A stretch of 20,007 nt of DNA. It comes from CAZVEE01 sp964625525 (GTDB lineage: Bacteria; Pseudomonadota; Alphaproteobacteria; JAJFIK01). Made by a program: the position numbers and the translations under genes. The stretch lies in NCBI GenBank assembly GCA_964625525.1, contig CAZVEE010000065.1, positions 1-20,007 on the forward strand, read 5' to 3'. Within the stretch, counting starts at the first letter, position 1; each line of letters starts with the position of its first letter. Below the pieces are notes generated by a model. It was not told the DNA's origin. It saw only the letters and a program-made list of their open reading frames with translations, and searched no databases. Below are positions 1 to 7,590 of the stretch, one piece after another.

Positions 1-37
1 TTCAGCTCTTGTGCTGCGTTTCAGGGGCGTATGATCT

Positions 38-56
38 CAGTCCGAATGGCGGACTG
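38..56 (+). promoter_or_regulatory. Inverted repeat in the pstS leader
   Basis: Arms CAGTCCG (38-44) and CGGACTG (50-56) are perfectly complementary around the spacer AATGG, and the repeat ends 20 bases before the pstS start codon. It could be an RNA hairpin in the 5' leader or a protein-binding dyad. It does not match the PHO box, which is built from direct repeats of CTGTCAT. I see no convincing PHO box in the 76 bases available; the promoter may lie beyond the window edge. Confidence 0.4.
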
Positions 57-76
57 CATCAGATGGAGACGGACTT

Positions 77-1252
77 ATGAAGTGGAGATCCTTGGCCATT
101 GCCGGTGGTGTGGCCGCCGCCCTGGGTGTCGCCATCGCCGCGACTCTCGCGCCCATCCCGGAAGCGCAAGCGCGCAGCGAAGTGCGCATTGTCGGCTCGT
201 CCACCGTGTTCCCGTTCTCCAGCCGTGTGGCCGAGGAGTACAAGAACAAGACCGGCAACAATGTGGTGATCGAGTCCACTGGTTCCGGTGGCGGTCACAA
301 GCGCTTCTGCGAGGGGCTCGGCCCCAACACACCGGACATTACCAATTCCTCGCGCCGCCAGTTGCGCTCGGAATTCGAGCTGTGCCAGGAAGCCGGTGTG
401 ACCGAAATCGTGGAAATCAAAATGGGTTATGATGGCATCGTCGTGGCCAACGCGCGGGGATCCGCCGATTTCGACCTGACCGAGCGGCAGATTTATTTGG
501 CGGTCGCTGCCAAAGTGCCGACCTCGGACGATGATTGCACGCTGATCGACAATCCCTACACCAATTGGTCGCAGATTGACGCGTCGCTGCCGGATCAGCC
601 CATCGAAGCCTATGGCCCGCCGCCCACGTCCGGCACGCGCGATGCGTTTGTGGAACTGGCCATGGAAGCAGGCGCGCGCGATTTTGCCTGTCTGTCCGAT
701 CTGCGCCGCGCCGATCCGGAAGATGCGGATTATGCCGACGCCCTGGCCGCAGTGCCGGGCTTGGAAGAGGGCTGGCTTAATGACCGGGACGGCAATCCGC
801 GCCGGGGCCGCGAGCTGTTCCAGGAAATCGCCCACAAACTGCGTGAAGATGGCCGCTGGATCGACTCCGGTGAAAACGACAACGCCATTGTCGCCACGCT
901 GGTGCGCACCCCTGAAGCGGTGGGCATTTTCGGCTATTCCTTCCTCGATCAGAACCGCAACCGCATCAAAGCGGCCACGGTGAACGGCGTGGAGCCGGAT
1001 TTGGATTCGGTCGCAGCCGGCGATTATCCCATTGCCCGCTCGCTATATTTCTATGTGAAAAAGGCCCATGCGGACGGTTCCGTCGCCGATGTGCCGGCCG
1101 AGGCCATTCGCGGCTATCTGGAGGAGTTCACCTCCGAGGCCGCGTGGGGTGCGGGCGGTTATCTGGAGCGGCTGGGTCTGGTGCCACTGCCAGAAGACCT
1201 GCGTGAAGAGTTCGGCGCAGCCGCACGCGAGCTGGAAACCTACGAGCGCTAA
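77..1252 (+). CDS. pstS: Periplasmic phosphate-binding protein PstS
   Basis: This is the substrate-binding protein of the high-affinity PstSCAB phosphate transporter; it captures phosphate in the periplasm and hands it to PstC/PstA. The 391-residue product begins with a signal peptide: basic MKWR, a hydrophobic stretch to about residue 25, and a probable cleavage after AQA at 31-33. Phosphate-contact motifs of the family are visible: GSSTVFPFSS (40-49), STGSGGG (67-73) and a TSGTRDAF segment (184-191). It is the longer PstS type common in alphaproteobacteria, not the E. coli type of about 346 residues. The ATG at 77 is preceded by a GGAGACGGA purine stretch (65-73), which supports this start. 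It is first in the visible cluster, followed after 98 bases by pstC. Two hairpins in that gap may keep pstS message in excess of the membrane subunits. Confidence 0.95.
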   Translation: MKWRSLAIAGGVAAALGVAIAATLAPIPEAQARSEVRIVGSSTVFPFSSRVAEEYKNKTGNNVVIESTGSGGGHKRFCEGLGPNTPDITNSSRRQLRSEFELCQEAGVTEIVEIKMGYDGIVVANARGSADFDLTERQIYLAVAAKVPTSDDDCTLIDNPYTNWSQIDASLPDQPIEAYGPPPTSGTRDAFVELAMEAGARDFACLSDLRRADPEDADYADALAAVPGLEEGWLNDRDGNPRRGRELFQEIAHKLREDGRWIDSGENDNAIVATLVRTPEAVGIFGYSFLDQNRNRIKAATVNGVEPDLDSVAAGDYPIARSLYFYVKKAHADGSVADVPAEAIRGYLEEFTSEAAWGAGGYLERLGLVPLPEDLREEFGAAARELETYER

Positions 1253-1259
1253 GCCCATG

Positions 1260-1290
1260 CCCGTGCGGGGACGGACAGTCCTCGCACGGG
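1260..1290 (+). promoter_or_regulatory. Strong hairpin after pstS (first of two)
   Basis: Arms at 1260-1271 (CCCGTGCGGGGA) and 1279-1290 (TCCTCGCACGGG) pair over 12 positions with one G-U wobble, and a thirteenth pair (C1272-G1278) closes a five-base loop. The stem begins eight bases after the pstS TAA. No T-run follows, so it is not a textbook intrinsic terminator. In binding-protein transport operons such hairpins often protect the upstream message or attenuate transcription into the permease genes. That role is an inference here. Confidence 0.65.
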
Positions 1291-1298
1291 TCACGGAT

Positions 1299-1329
1299 CG
1301 CCGGGTGCGGGGGGATTCCCGACCCGGCG
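1299..1329 (+). promoter_or_regulatory. Second hairpin between pstS and pstC
   Basis: Arms CGCCGGGT (1299-1306) and ACCCGGCG (1322-1329) are perfectly complementary. Four more inner pairs (1308-1311 with 1318-1321) form after one bulged G. The loop contains GATTC, a GANTC site of the kind methylated by CcrM. The stem ends just before the pstC ribosome-binding site (1333-1343). There is again no T-run. Confidence 0.6.
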
Positions 1330-1350
1330 TATGAGGGAGGGGACGCCCCC

Positions 1351-2778
1351 ATGACGGATGGCCTTCTGGCTGCGGATCAGACGATCCTGGGCCTGAGCAT
1401 CGATGCGGTGACGGCGCTGATCGTGCTGGTCCTCACGGCGCTCGGCTATTGGATCGGCCGGTCGCGGGCCGTGGCGGTGGCACAAGAGGGGGGCCTGCGG
1501 CTCCACTCGCTGCCCTCCTATTACGGAACGCATGTGGCGTGGATGGTGGCGGTGCCCTGTTTCGGGCTGATGCTGCTGTGGTTCGCGCTGGAGCCCGCGG
1601 TGTTGCGGGGGCTTGTTTTCGGTTCCCTGCCGGCGACGGCGCTGGCGGATCTGGAGCCGACGGAACGTGAGGTGCTGTGGGCGGATATCGTGGCGCTCGC
1701 CACCACGGGCCAAAGCCCGCGCCTGACCGATCTCATCCGCGACGGGGCGGCGACCCTGAATGCGCTACGGACCGCCTCGGATTGGGCCATGCTGCTCATC
1801 GTGGGTGGTCTGGGATTGCTCATGCTCACTGTCGCCCGAGGGCAGGTGACGCCGGCCTTCCGCGCCCGGAACGTGACCGAGAGCCGGGTGAGCTGGATCC
1901 TGATCCTGTGCTCGGCCATCGCTATTCTCACCACGCTCGGTATTGTCCTTTCCCTTGTGTTTGAATCCGCGCGCTTCTTTGCTCGAGTGCCGCTGATTGA
2001 TTTCCTGACCGGCACACAGTGGAGCCCACAGGAAGCCATTCGGGCCGAGCAAGTGGGCTCGTCCGGCGCGTTCGGCGCGGTGCCGGTGTTTCTGGGCACG
2101 ATGCTCGTCACCGTGATCGCCATTTCCGTGGCGGTGCCCATCGGCCTGTTGAGCGCCATCTATCTGTCGGAATATGCGGGCAAGCGCTTTCGCGGCATCG
2201 TCAAGCCGGTGTTGGAGATCCTCGCGGGGGTGCCGACGGTGGTGTACGGCTTCTTTGCGTTCCTGACAGTGGGGCCGTTCCTGCGAGACTTCTTCGAGAT
2301 GTTCGGCCTCGACGTCTATTCCCAGATGGCGCTGTCGGGCGGGGCGGTCATGGGGCTGATGATCGTGCCGTTCGTGTCCTCGCTGTCGGATGACGTGATC
2401 AACGCGGTGCCCCAGTCCTTGCGGGACGGCTCTTACGCGCTCGGGGCCACCAAGTCGGAAACCACGCGGCAGGTCATTCTGCCCGCCGCACTGCCGGGGG
2501 TGATGGGGGCCTTTCTGCTGGCCATCAGCCGGGCGGTCGGCGAGACCATGATCGTCGTCATGGCACTGGGGACCCAGGCCTATCTGACATTCAATCCGCT
2601 CGACCGCACCACGACGGTGACCGTGCAGATCGTGAGCCTCCTCAAGGGGGATAGCGAGTTCGACAGTGCCAAGACGCTCTCGGCTTTCGCGCTGGGGCTG
2701 GTGTTGTTTGTGGTGACCCTGGTGCTGAACATCATCGCGCTACGGATCATTCAGAAATACAGCGAGAGGTATGACTGA
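1351..2778 (+). CDS. pstC: Phosphate ABC transporter permease PstC (long alphaproteobacterial form)
   Basis: This is one of the two membrane subunits forming the phosphate channel. At 475 residues it is far longer than E. coli PstC (about 319), because an N-terminal region with membrane segments near 17-36, 61-80, 145-163 and 181-205 precedes the permease core. This matches the alphaproteobacterial form carrying the extra N-terminal PstC domain (Pfam DUF3708, from memory). The core holds the binding-protein-dependent transport domain (about 243-470), with the EAA-type coupling loop at about 360-383 (GSYALGATKSE...LPG) that docks on PstB. The ATG at 1351 follows the purine stretch GAGGGAGGGGA (1333-1343); part of it can pair with CCCC just before the start, so the site may be weakly masked. 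The end lies at or within a few bases of the pstA start, implying coupled translation. Confidence 0.95.
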   Translation: MTDGLLAADQTILGLSIDAVTALIVLVLTALGYWIGRSRAVAVAQEGGLRLHSLPSYYGTHVAWMVAVPCFGLMLLWFALEPAVLRGLVFGSLPATALADLEPTEREVLWADIVALATTGQSPRLTDLIRDGAATLNALRTASDWAMLLIVGGLGLLMLTVARGQVTPAFRARNVTESRVSWILILCSAIAILTTLGIVLSLVFESARFFARVPLIDFLTGTQWSPQEAIRAEQVGSSGAFGAVPVFLGTMLVTVIAISVAVPIGLLSAIYLSEYAGKRFRGIVKPVLEILAGVPTVVYGFFAFLTVGPFLRDFFEMFGLDVYSQMALSGGAVMGLMIVPFVSSLSDDVINAVPQSLRDGSYALGATKSETTRQVILPAALPGVMGAFLLAISRAVGETMIVVMALGTQAYLTFNPLDRTTTVTVQIVSLLKGDSEFDSAKTLSAFALGLVLFVVTLVLNIIALRIIQKYSERYD

Positions 2779-4651
2779 GATGAGCCAGCCCTCGCCCCAT
2801 ACTGGACCAGCCGCAGATGCGCGCCTGAAGCGGCGCTATGCATCCGAATGGCGTTTTCAGGCCTTGGGCCTCGCGGCCATCGGGCTCGCCGTCGCAGGTC
2901 TTCTGTGGCTGCTCGGTGATATTGTTTCCACCGGCTACACGGCATTCTGGACCCATCGGGTGGATGTGACCGTCGCTCTGGACGAGGCGGTCCTGGATCC
3001 TGACGGAACACGTGAAGAAGGCACGCTGCGCCAGGCGGATTATCGCGCCGTGCTGGAAGCCAGCCTGCTGTCCCAATTGCCTGAGGTGCGCACGGAAATC
3101 GCCGCCACGGATGAGCGGCTGGCGCGGCTGCAAGTGCTCCAGGATGAGGCGCAAGCCGATGTGGAGCAGTTTGAAGCCCGTGTCGAGACGCTCACGCAGG
3201 ACATTCTTGGTCTTTTGGACGCGCGTCGGGCCATTCGCACCTTGCGTGACGACGTGCTCGATGATCCGGATCTGATCGGCGAGGCCATTGAAATCACCGT
3301 GCCGGCCGCCGCGCCGGTGGGCCGCTGGCTGGCTTCTGGTGGCGCGGATACGGCGGGCCTGGATGCCCGTGCTGTTCGCATCCTGGAAGGCCTTGCGCGG
3401 GAATCGACGCGCGGGGCTGTGCTCGCCACCGCCGATGGGGGCGCGCGGCTGCGGATCTTGGTGGAACTCGACGAAGACTTGATTGATCCGCGCGGCCGGC
3501 GCGAAGAAGACGAGATCGAGCGCGGCGATTTCGACACCGCCCTGGCGCTGGGCCTCGTCAAATACTCACTCCAAGACGCCGATGAGTTCCTCACTGCCAT
3601 GGATCGGCTGCGTCAGCAGACGGCGGCGGGGGCCCGGCTGCGGCGCACGGTGCGTGAGGTCCGCCGCGAGCGGATCAATCTGGGGGATGAACTTCTGGGT
3701 ATTGTCTCGCCCAGTGGCGCCACCCGGGAGTTGCGCGACGCGGTGCTCGCCGATCCGGGGCTGGTCGGGCAAGCGGTGACCGTCACCGTGCCGGTGGCGA
3801 GTGATGTGGACCAGTTCATGAAGGGCTACATCACGACCGAGACACCGGAAGCCTTGCGCACGATCAGTGACCGGCAGATTGCCTGGGCCAACGCCTTGTC
3901 GGCGGAAGGCCAGCTTTACCGCACGTTCAACAGCACCTTCTTCACCAGCCCCTCAAGCACCGATCCGGTGCTGGCGGGTCTGTTGACAGGGCTGGTCGGC
4001 TCGATCCTTGCGCTTGCGGTGACCTTGGTGCTGTCGGTGCCGATTGGGGCGGCGGCGGCGATCTATCTGGAAGAGTTCGCGCCGAAAAACGCGTTCACCG
4101 CCTTTATCGAAGTGAACATCAACAATCTGGCGGCGGTGCCCTCTATCGTCTTCGGTCTGTTGGGCCTGGCCGTGTTCATCAATTTCTTCAATCTGCCTTT
4201 GTCCTCACCCTTAGTGGGGGGCTTGGTGCTCAGCCTGATGACGTTGCCCACGGTGATTATCGCCACTCGCGCGGCACTCCGGGCGGTGCCGCCGTCGGTG
4301 CGTGAAGCCGCGCTCGGCATCGGCGCCTCGCGCATGCAGACGGTGTTTCACCATGTGTTGCCGTTGGCGCTGCCGGGCATTTTAACGGGCTCCATTATCG
4401 GGCTGGCGCAGGCGCTGGGCGAGACCGCGCCGCTGTTGATGATCGGCATGGTGGCTTACGTGACCGATGTGCCAACCTCCTTCACCGAACCGGCGGCGGC
4501 GCTGCCGGTGCAGATTTTCCTGTGGTACGACCGTCCGGAACTGGGCTTTCAGGAACTGACCGCCGCGGCGATTATGGTGCTCCTGACCGTGATGATCACC
4601 ATGAACGGCATTGCGATCGTGCTGCGCCGGCGCTTTGAGCGGCGCTGGTAA
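2771..4651 (+). CDS. pstA: Phosphate ABC transporter permease PstA with duplicated periplasmic insert
   Basis: This is the partner of PstC in the phosphate channel. The 626-residue product has one N-terminal membrane helix (about 30-49), a large predicted periplasmic region (about 60-395), then the conserved permease core (about 398-626) with EAA loop REAALGIGAS...LPG (511-536). E. coli PstA has about 296 residues; typical alphaproteobacterial ones, from memory about 430, carry one copy of the N-terminal insert (Pfam DUF3333). Here the insert occurs twice: residues 66-187 and 229-350 align without a gap at offset 163, sharing LDE..(V/L)(L/I)DP.G.REE near the start and LRD.VL.DP.L(I/V)G.A near the end. 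The middle of each copy looks helical and charged, possibly coiled coil. ATG 2771 overlaps pstC by eight bases, but GAGAGG (2764-2769) sits one base before it and ten before the in-frame ATG at 2780, so 2780 is probably the real start. Confidence 0.95.
   Translation: MTEMSQPSPHTGPAADARLKRRYASEWRFQALGLAAIGLAVAGLLWLLGDIVSTGYTAFWTHRVDVTVALDEAVLDPDGTREEGTLRQADYRAVLEASLLSQLPEVRTEIAATDERLARLQVLQDEAQADVEQFEARVETLTQDILGLLDARRAIRTLRDDVLDDPDLIGEAIEITVPAAAPVGRWLASGGADTAGLDARAVRILEGLARESTRGAVLATADGGARLRILVELDEDLIDPRGRREEDEIERGDFDTALALGLVKYSLQDADEFLTAMDRLRQQTAAGARLRRTVREVRRERINLGDELLGIVSPSGATRELRDAVLADPGLVGQAVTVTVPVASDVDQFMKGYITTETPEALRTISDRQIAWANALSAEGQLYRTFNSTFFTSPSSTDPVLAGLLTGLVGSILALAVTLVLSVPIGAAAAIYLEEFAPKNAFTAFIEVNINNLAAVPSIVFGLLGLAVFINFFNLPLSSPLVGGLVLSLMTLPTVIIATRAALRAVPPSVREAALGIGASRMQTVFHHVLPLALPGILTGSIIGLAQALGETAPLLMIGMVAYVTDVPTSFTEPAAALPVQIFLWYDRPELGFQELTAAAIMVLLTVMITMNGIAIVLRRRFERRW
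2966..3331 (+). repeat. PstA internal repeat, copy 1 (protein level)
   Basis: Encodes PstA residues 66-187. The copy starts at VTVALDEAVLDP and ends at APVGRWL. It aligns gap-free with residues 229-350. By my count 12 of the first 30 and 19 of the last 44 positions are identical, with a weaker match in the charged helical middle (about 108-140). Confidence 0.8.
3455..3820 (+). repeat. PstA internal repeat, copy 2 (protein level)
   Basis: Encodes PstA residues 229-350, from ILVELDEDLIDP to SDVDQFM. It has the same 122-residue length as copy 1 at a constant offset. This second copy leads into the stretch before the permease core (RQIAWANALSAEG..., about 368-380), so it probably corresponds to the single insert found in ordinary alphaproteobacterial PstA. 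Confidence 0.8.
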
Positions 4652-4684
4652 GGACCGACGAACCGAAACTCGAGGACGAGACCC

Positions 4685-5500
4685 ATGGCGAATGGCGGGA
4701 TCCAGATCGACAAGCCGAGCGGGCGCGTGAGCCCCGGCGCGGCCATCAAAATGGCCGTGCGCGATATGGACATGTTTTATGGCGAGAAACAGGCGCTGCA
4801 TTCGGTGTCCCTGGACATCCCCGACCGCCATGTCACGGCGCTGATCGGGCCGTCTGGATGCGGAAAATCCACCTTTCTGCGCACGCTCAATCGCATGAAC
4901 GATGTCATCGATGGAGCCCGGATCGTGGGATCGGTACAGCTTGAAGATGTGGATATCTATGACGACCGCATCATCGACCCGGTACAATTGCGCGCCCGCG
5001 TCGGAATGGTGTTTCAAAAGCCCAACCCGTTTCCGAAATCCATTTTCGAAAACGTCGCCTACGGACCACGCATTCACGGTCTCGCCGCCAACCATGCGGA
5101 ACTGCAAGAGATCGTCGAACGCAGCCTGACCCGGGCCGGTTTGTGGGACGAGGTCAAGGACCGGCTTGACGAGGGCGGCACCAGCCTGTCCGGCGGTCAG
5201 CAGCAGCGCCTGGTGATTGCACGCTGTATTGCGGTGAACCCGGAAGTCATTCTGATGGACGAGCCGGCCTCAGCCCTCGATCCTATCGCCACGGAAAAGG
5301 TGGAGCAGCTCATTGAGGAGTTGCGCGTGAACTACTGCATCGTGATCGTGACACATTCAATGCAACAAGCGGCTCGCGTGTCTCAGCGCACGGCATTCTT
5401 CCATTTGGGCGAAATAGTGGAAATCGGCGACACGGCTGATATCTTCTCCACGCCCAAGGATCAGCGGACGCGCGATTACATCAGCGGCCGGTTCGGTTAA
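4685..5500 (+). CDS. pstB: Phosphate ABC transporter ATPase PstB
   Basis: This cytoplasmic ATPase drives phosphate import through PstC/PstA. The 271-residue product has all the ABC motifs: Walker A GPSGCGKST (55-63), Q-loop at Q111 inside the PstB-typical FQKPNPFPKS, signature LSGGQ (168-172), Walker B VILMDEP (188-194) with catalytic E193, D-loop SALDP, and switch histidine H224. Length is normal for PstB (257 in E. coli), with about 20 extra N-terminal residues. ATG 4685 follows the purine stretch GAGGACGAG (4672-4680). It lies 33 bases after pstA and 93 before phoU, in the same direction. All motifs are intact, so the transporter should be functional. Confidence 0.97.
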   Translation: MANGGIQIDKPSGRVSPGAAIKMAVRDMDMFYGEKQALHSVSLDIPDRHVTALIGPSGCGKSTFLRTLNRMNDVIDGARIVGSVQLEDVDIYDDRIIDPVQLRARVGMVFQKPNPFPKSIFENVAYGPRIHGLAANHAELQEIVERSLTRAGLWDEVKDRLDEGGTSLSGGQQQRLVIARCIAVNPEVILMDEPASALDPIATEKVEQLIEELRVNYCIVIVTHSMQQAARVSQRTAFFHLGEIVEIGDTADIFSTPKDQRTRDYISGRFG

Positions 5501-5593
5501 GCCGTATCGACCTGGGCGCTCGACCGTCAACCCGGCTATGACCGCTGGGCACGGGACGTGAGTTCGGCGCGCATCCGCGCCCGGGAGTAAGCC

Positions 5594-6364
5594 ATGGTGA
5601 CACCGATCGTCCAAGCCGGCGCCAGCGATCTGGAACAGCTTGCCCAATGCATTGAGCAGATGGGGGGCCTGTGCGAAAGCCAACTCGCCAATGCGGTGGA
5701 AGCGGTGGCGCGGCGCGACAACACGCTTGCCCAGTCCGTCATTGATGGCGATGAGCGCGTTGATGAAATCGAACAGGCGGTGGATGAGGCGGCGGCGCGC
5801 TTTATCGCCGCGCGCCAGCCCAAGGGCGCGGATCTGCGCCTGACCCTCTCGGTGATGAAGATTGCCTCTGACCTGGAGCGCATCGGCGATCTGGCGAAGA
5901 ATATCTCCAAGCGTGCCCTGGTGGTGAACCGGGAAAAGCCCTTGCGCCTGCGTCTTAGCCAAGGGCTCCAGCGTATGGGGCATCAGGCTGTCATTCAGGT
6001 CAAAGACGTCCTTGACGCGTTTAGTGAACGCGATGCGGAACGGGCCATGGCCGTATGGCGGCGCGATGAAGATGTTGACGAAATGTACAACAGCCTGTTC
6101 CGAGAGTTTCTCACTTATATGATGGAAGATCCGCGTACCATCGGTTTGTGTACGCATCTCCTGTTTGTGGCGAAAAATCTCGAACGTGTCGGCGATCACG
6201 CGACCAATATCGCCGAAATCATCTACTATTTCGACCGTGGCGCCTATGTGAGCGGCGAGCGCCCGAAAGGCGATTTAACGAGCCTGACCAGCGTGTCCTT
6301 CGGCTCGATGCCATCGCCTTCCGGGTCTTCGTGGCCAGACGGTGGGTCATCGGATCAGCACTAA
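5594..6364 (+). CDS. phoU: Phosphate signalling regulator PhoU
   Basis: PhoU is a cytoplasmic helical protein that links the Pst transporter to the PhoR/PhoB two-component system and keeps the Pho regulon off when phosphate is plentiful. The 256-residue product shows the two repeated three-helix halves, each with the family's metal-binding motif: DLERIGDLAKNI (93-104) and NLERVGDHATNIAE (195-208). E. coli PhoU has 241 residues; the difference here is a Ser/Gly/Pro-rich C-terminal tail (about 228-256) that looks disordered. The ATG at 5594 follows CGGGAGTAA. The 93-base gap after pstB holds no clear promoter or terminator that I can see. phoB follows after 17 bases. Confidence 0.95.
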   Translation: MVTPIVQAGASDLEQLAQCIEQMGGLCESQLANAVEAVARRDNTLAQSVIDGDERVDEIEQAVDEAAARFIAARQPKGADLRLTLSVMKIASDLERIGDLAKNISKRALVVNREKPLRLRLSQGLQRMGHQAVIQVKDVLDAFSERDAERAMAVWRRDEDVDEMYNSLFREFLTYMMEDPRTIGLCTHLLFVAKNLERVGDHATNIAEIIYYFDRGAYVSGERPKGDLTSLTSVSFGSMPSPSGSSWPDGGSSDQH

Positions 6365-6381
6365 GAGGGCGAGTGAGGGTC

Positions 6382-7131
6382 ATGAAGCCGTTAGTACTCA
6401 TCGTCGAAGACGAAGACGCTTTAGCCACCCTGCTCGCTTATAATCTGGAGCGGGACGGACACCGGGTCATTACGGCGCGCGATGGGGAAGAAGCGTTGCT
6501 GGTGGTGGAGGAGCAGCGGCCCGATCTGGTGCTGCTCGACTGGATGGTGCCGAAGATTTCCGGCATCGAACTGTGCCGGCGTCTGCGCAATCGGCCTGAT
6601 ACGCGCAATCTGCCCATCATCATGCTGACGGCCCGGGGCGAGGAAGACGACCGTATTCGCGGCCTTGAGGTGGGCGCGGACGATTATGTGGTCAAGCCCT
6701 TTTTCACATCCGAACTCATGGCCCGCATTCGCGCGGTCATGCGGCGCATTCGCCCCGCCCTGGCCCAAGACGTGATCACCGTGGGCGATATCATTCTTGA
6801 TCGCGCTGCACACCGGGTGCGCCGGAACGGTCGGGACATTCATCTGGGTCCGACTGAATTCCGCCTGCTCGATCATCTGGTACAGTTCCCTGGCCGGGTG
6901 TTCAGCCGGGAACAGTTACTGGATGCGGTCTGGGGATCGGACGTTTATGTGGAGGCGCGCACGGTCGATGTGCATATCGGCCGGCTGCGCAAAGCGATCA
7001 ATGTGAAAGGGGAGGTTGATCCTATTCGGACCGTCCGCTCCGCGGGGTATGCGCTTGATGATACCTATGGGGGCCATCTGGCGGAGCGGCTGCCGGGCGG
7101 CGCGGGGCCGGAGCCCCGCGAACCCGCGTAA
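6382..7131 (+). CDS. phoB: Phosphate regulon response regulator PhoB
   Basis: This OmpR/PhoB-family transcription factor is phosphorylated by PhoR under phosphate starvation and activates PHO-box promoters, usually including pstS. The 249-residue product has a receiver domain (1-about 120) with acidic pocket E9-D10-E11, phosphoacceptor D53 (LLDWMVP), T83 and K105 (VVKPF), then a winged-helix DNA-binding domain (about 130-226) with the VEARTVDVHIGRLRKAI recognition region (190-206). ATG 6382 is chosen because GTGAGGG (6373-6379) precedes it and the protein begins at the receiver domain; the same frame is open further upstream inside phoU but lacks homology there. E. coli PhoB has 229 residues. 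The extra 20 here are a Gly/Pro-rich tail whose DNA contains a strong hairpin. No phoR is present in the window. Confidence 0.95.
   Translation: MKPLVLIVEDEDALATLLAYNLERDGHRVITARDGEEALLVVEEQRPDLVLLDWMVPKISGIELCRRLRNRPDTRNLPIIMLTARGEEDDRIRGLEVGADDYVVKPFFTSELMARIRAVMRRIRPALAQDVITVGDIILDRAAHRVRRNGRDIHLGPTEFRLLDHLVQFPGRVFSREQLLDAVWGSDVYVEARTVDVHIGRLRKAINVKGEVDPIRTVRSAGYALDDTYGGHLAERLPGGAGPEPREPA
7101..7120. terminator. Hairpin inside the 3' end of phoB, possible shared terminator
   Basis: Arms CGCGGGGC (7101-7108) and GCCCCGCG (7113-7120) form a perfect eight-pair stem on a four-base loop, CGGA. It overlaps the last codons of phoB. Only 15 bases separate phoB from the convergent gcrA, so this is the best terminator candidate for either direction. 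It lacks a T-run, so factor-independent termination would be weak; the assignment is tentative. Confidence 0.35.
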
Positions 7132-7146
7132 CGGTGTCATGCGGCG

Positions 7147-7590
7147 TTAGCTGGCCGCGCGCTTGCGATTGCGCCGACGCTCAACCGGCTGATAGGCGAT
7201 GCGGGCATGGGCTGCGCAATAGGGCGTGCCGGGGGTGGCGGGACGGCCGCAGAAGCGAAAGTCCGGTTTCGCCGGATCCCCGATGGGCCATTTGCACATA
7301 TTTTCCTTCAGCGTCACCACCGTGGCGAATTCACCGTTCTCCAGCACCACCGGATCTTCGGCGATGATCGGTTTAATGAAGACGGGCTTCACGGTCGGCT
7401 TCGGGACGGTCACGGCGCGCGGGCGTTCGGAGCGGGCGGGCGACCCGCGGCCCGATAGGCCCAGGCGGTGCACTTTCCCGATCACGGCATTGCGGGTGAC
7501 TTCCCCCAACTGGCGGGCGATCTGACTGGCGCTCAGGCCTTCGGCCCAGAGCTTTTTCAGCAGTTCCACCCGGTCATCTGTCCAAGCCAT
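7147..7590 (-). CDS. gcrA: Cell-cycle regulator GcrA
   Basis: GcrA is an alphaproteobacterial transcription cofactor that binds sigma-70 RNA polymerase and activates promoters carrying CcrM-methylated GANTC sites. The 147-residue product begins with the highly conserved helix-turn-helix region, with recognisable parts WTDDRVELLKKLWAEGLSAS and EVTRNAVIGKVHRLGLSGR (residues 3-48). It ends with the family's C-terminal module, including CKWPIGDP (99-106), FRFCGRP (111-117) and YCAAHA (124-129), the cysteines and histidine probably binding metal. The start at 7590 fits family length and has AAGG (7600-7603) nine bases upstream. The frame stays open to 7875 but that stretch has no family similarity. 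It is convergent with phoB and divergent from the ABC-2 permease gene. Its presence implies a CcrM methylase elsewhere in the genome. Confidence 0.95.
   Translation of the reverse strand: MAWTDDRVELLKKLWAEGLSASQIARQLGEVTRNAVIGKVHRLGLSGRGSPARSERPRAVTVPKPTVKPVFIKPIIAEDPVVLENGEFATVVTLKENMCKWPIGDPAKPDFRFCGRPATPGTPYCAAHARIAYQPVERRRNRKRAAS

Noticed and set aside
59..835. 258-codon leftward frame opposite pstS
   Set aside because: Antisense shadow of the clearly conserved pstS frame, with no homology.
5501..5593. PHO-box-like sequence between pstB and phoU (CCGTCAA and a TATGAC-like word)
   Set aside because: The spacing and second word do not fit the 11-base periodic PHO box, and an internal PHO promoter here is not needed.
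6148..6381. Open frame extending phoB upstream through phoU
   Set aside because: It overlaps the well-supported end of phoU, and the receiver domain begins at 6382 behind a good ribosome-binding site.
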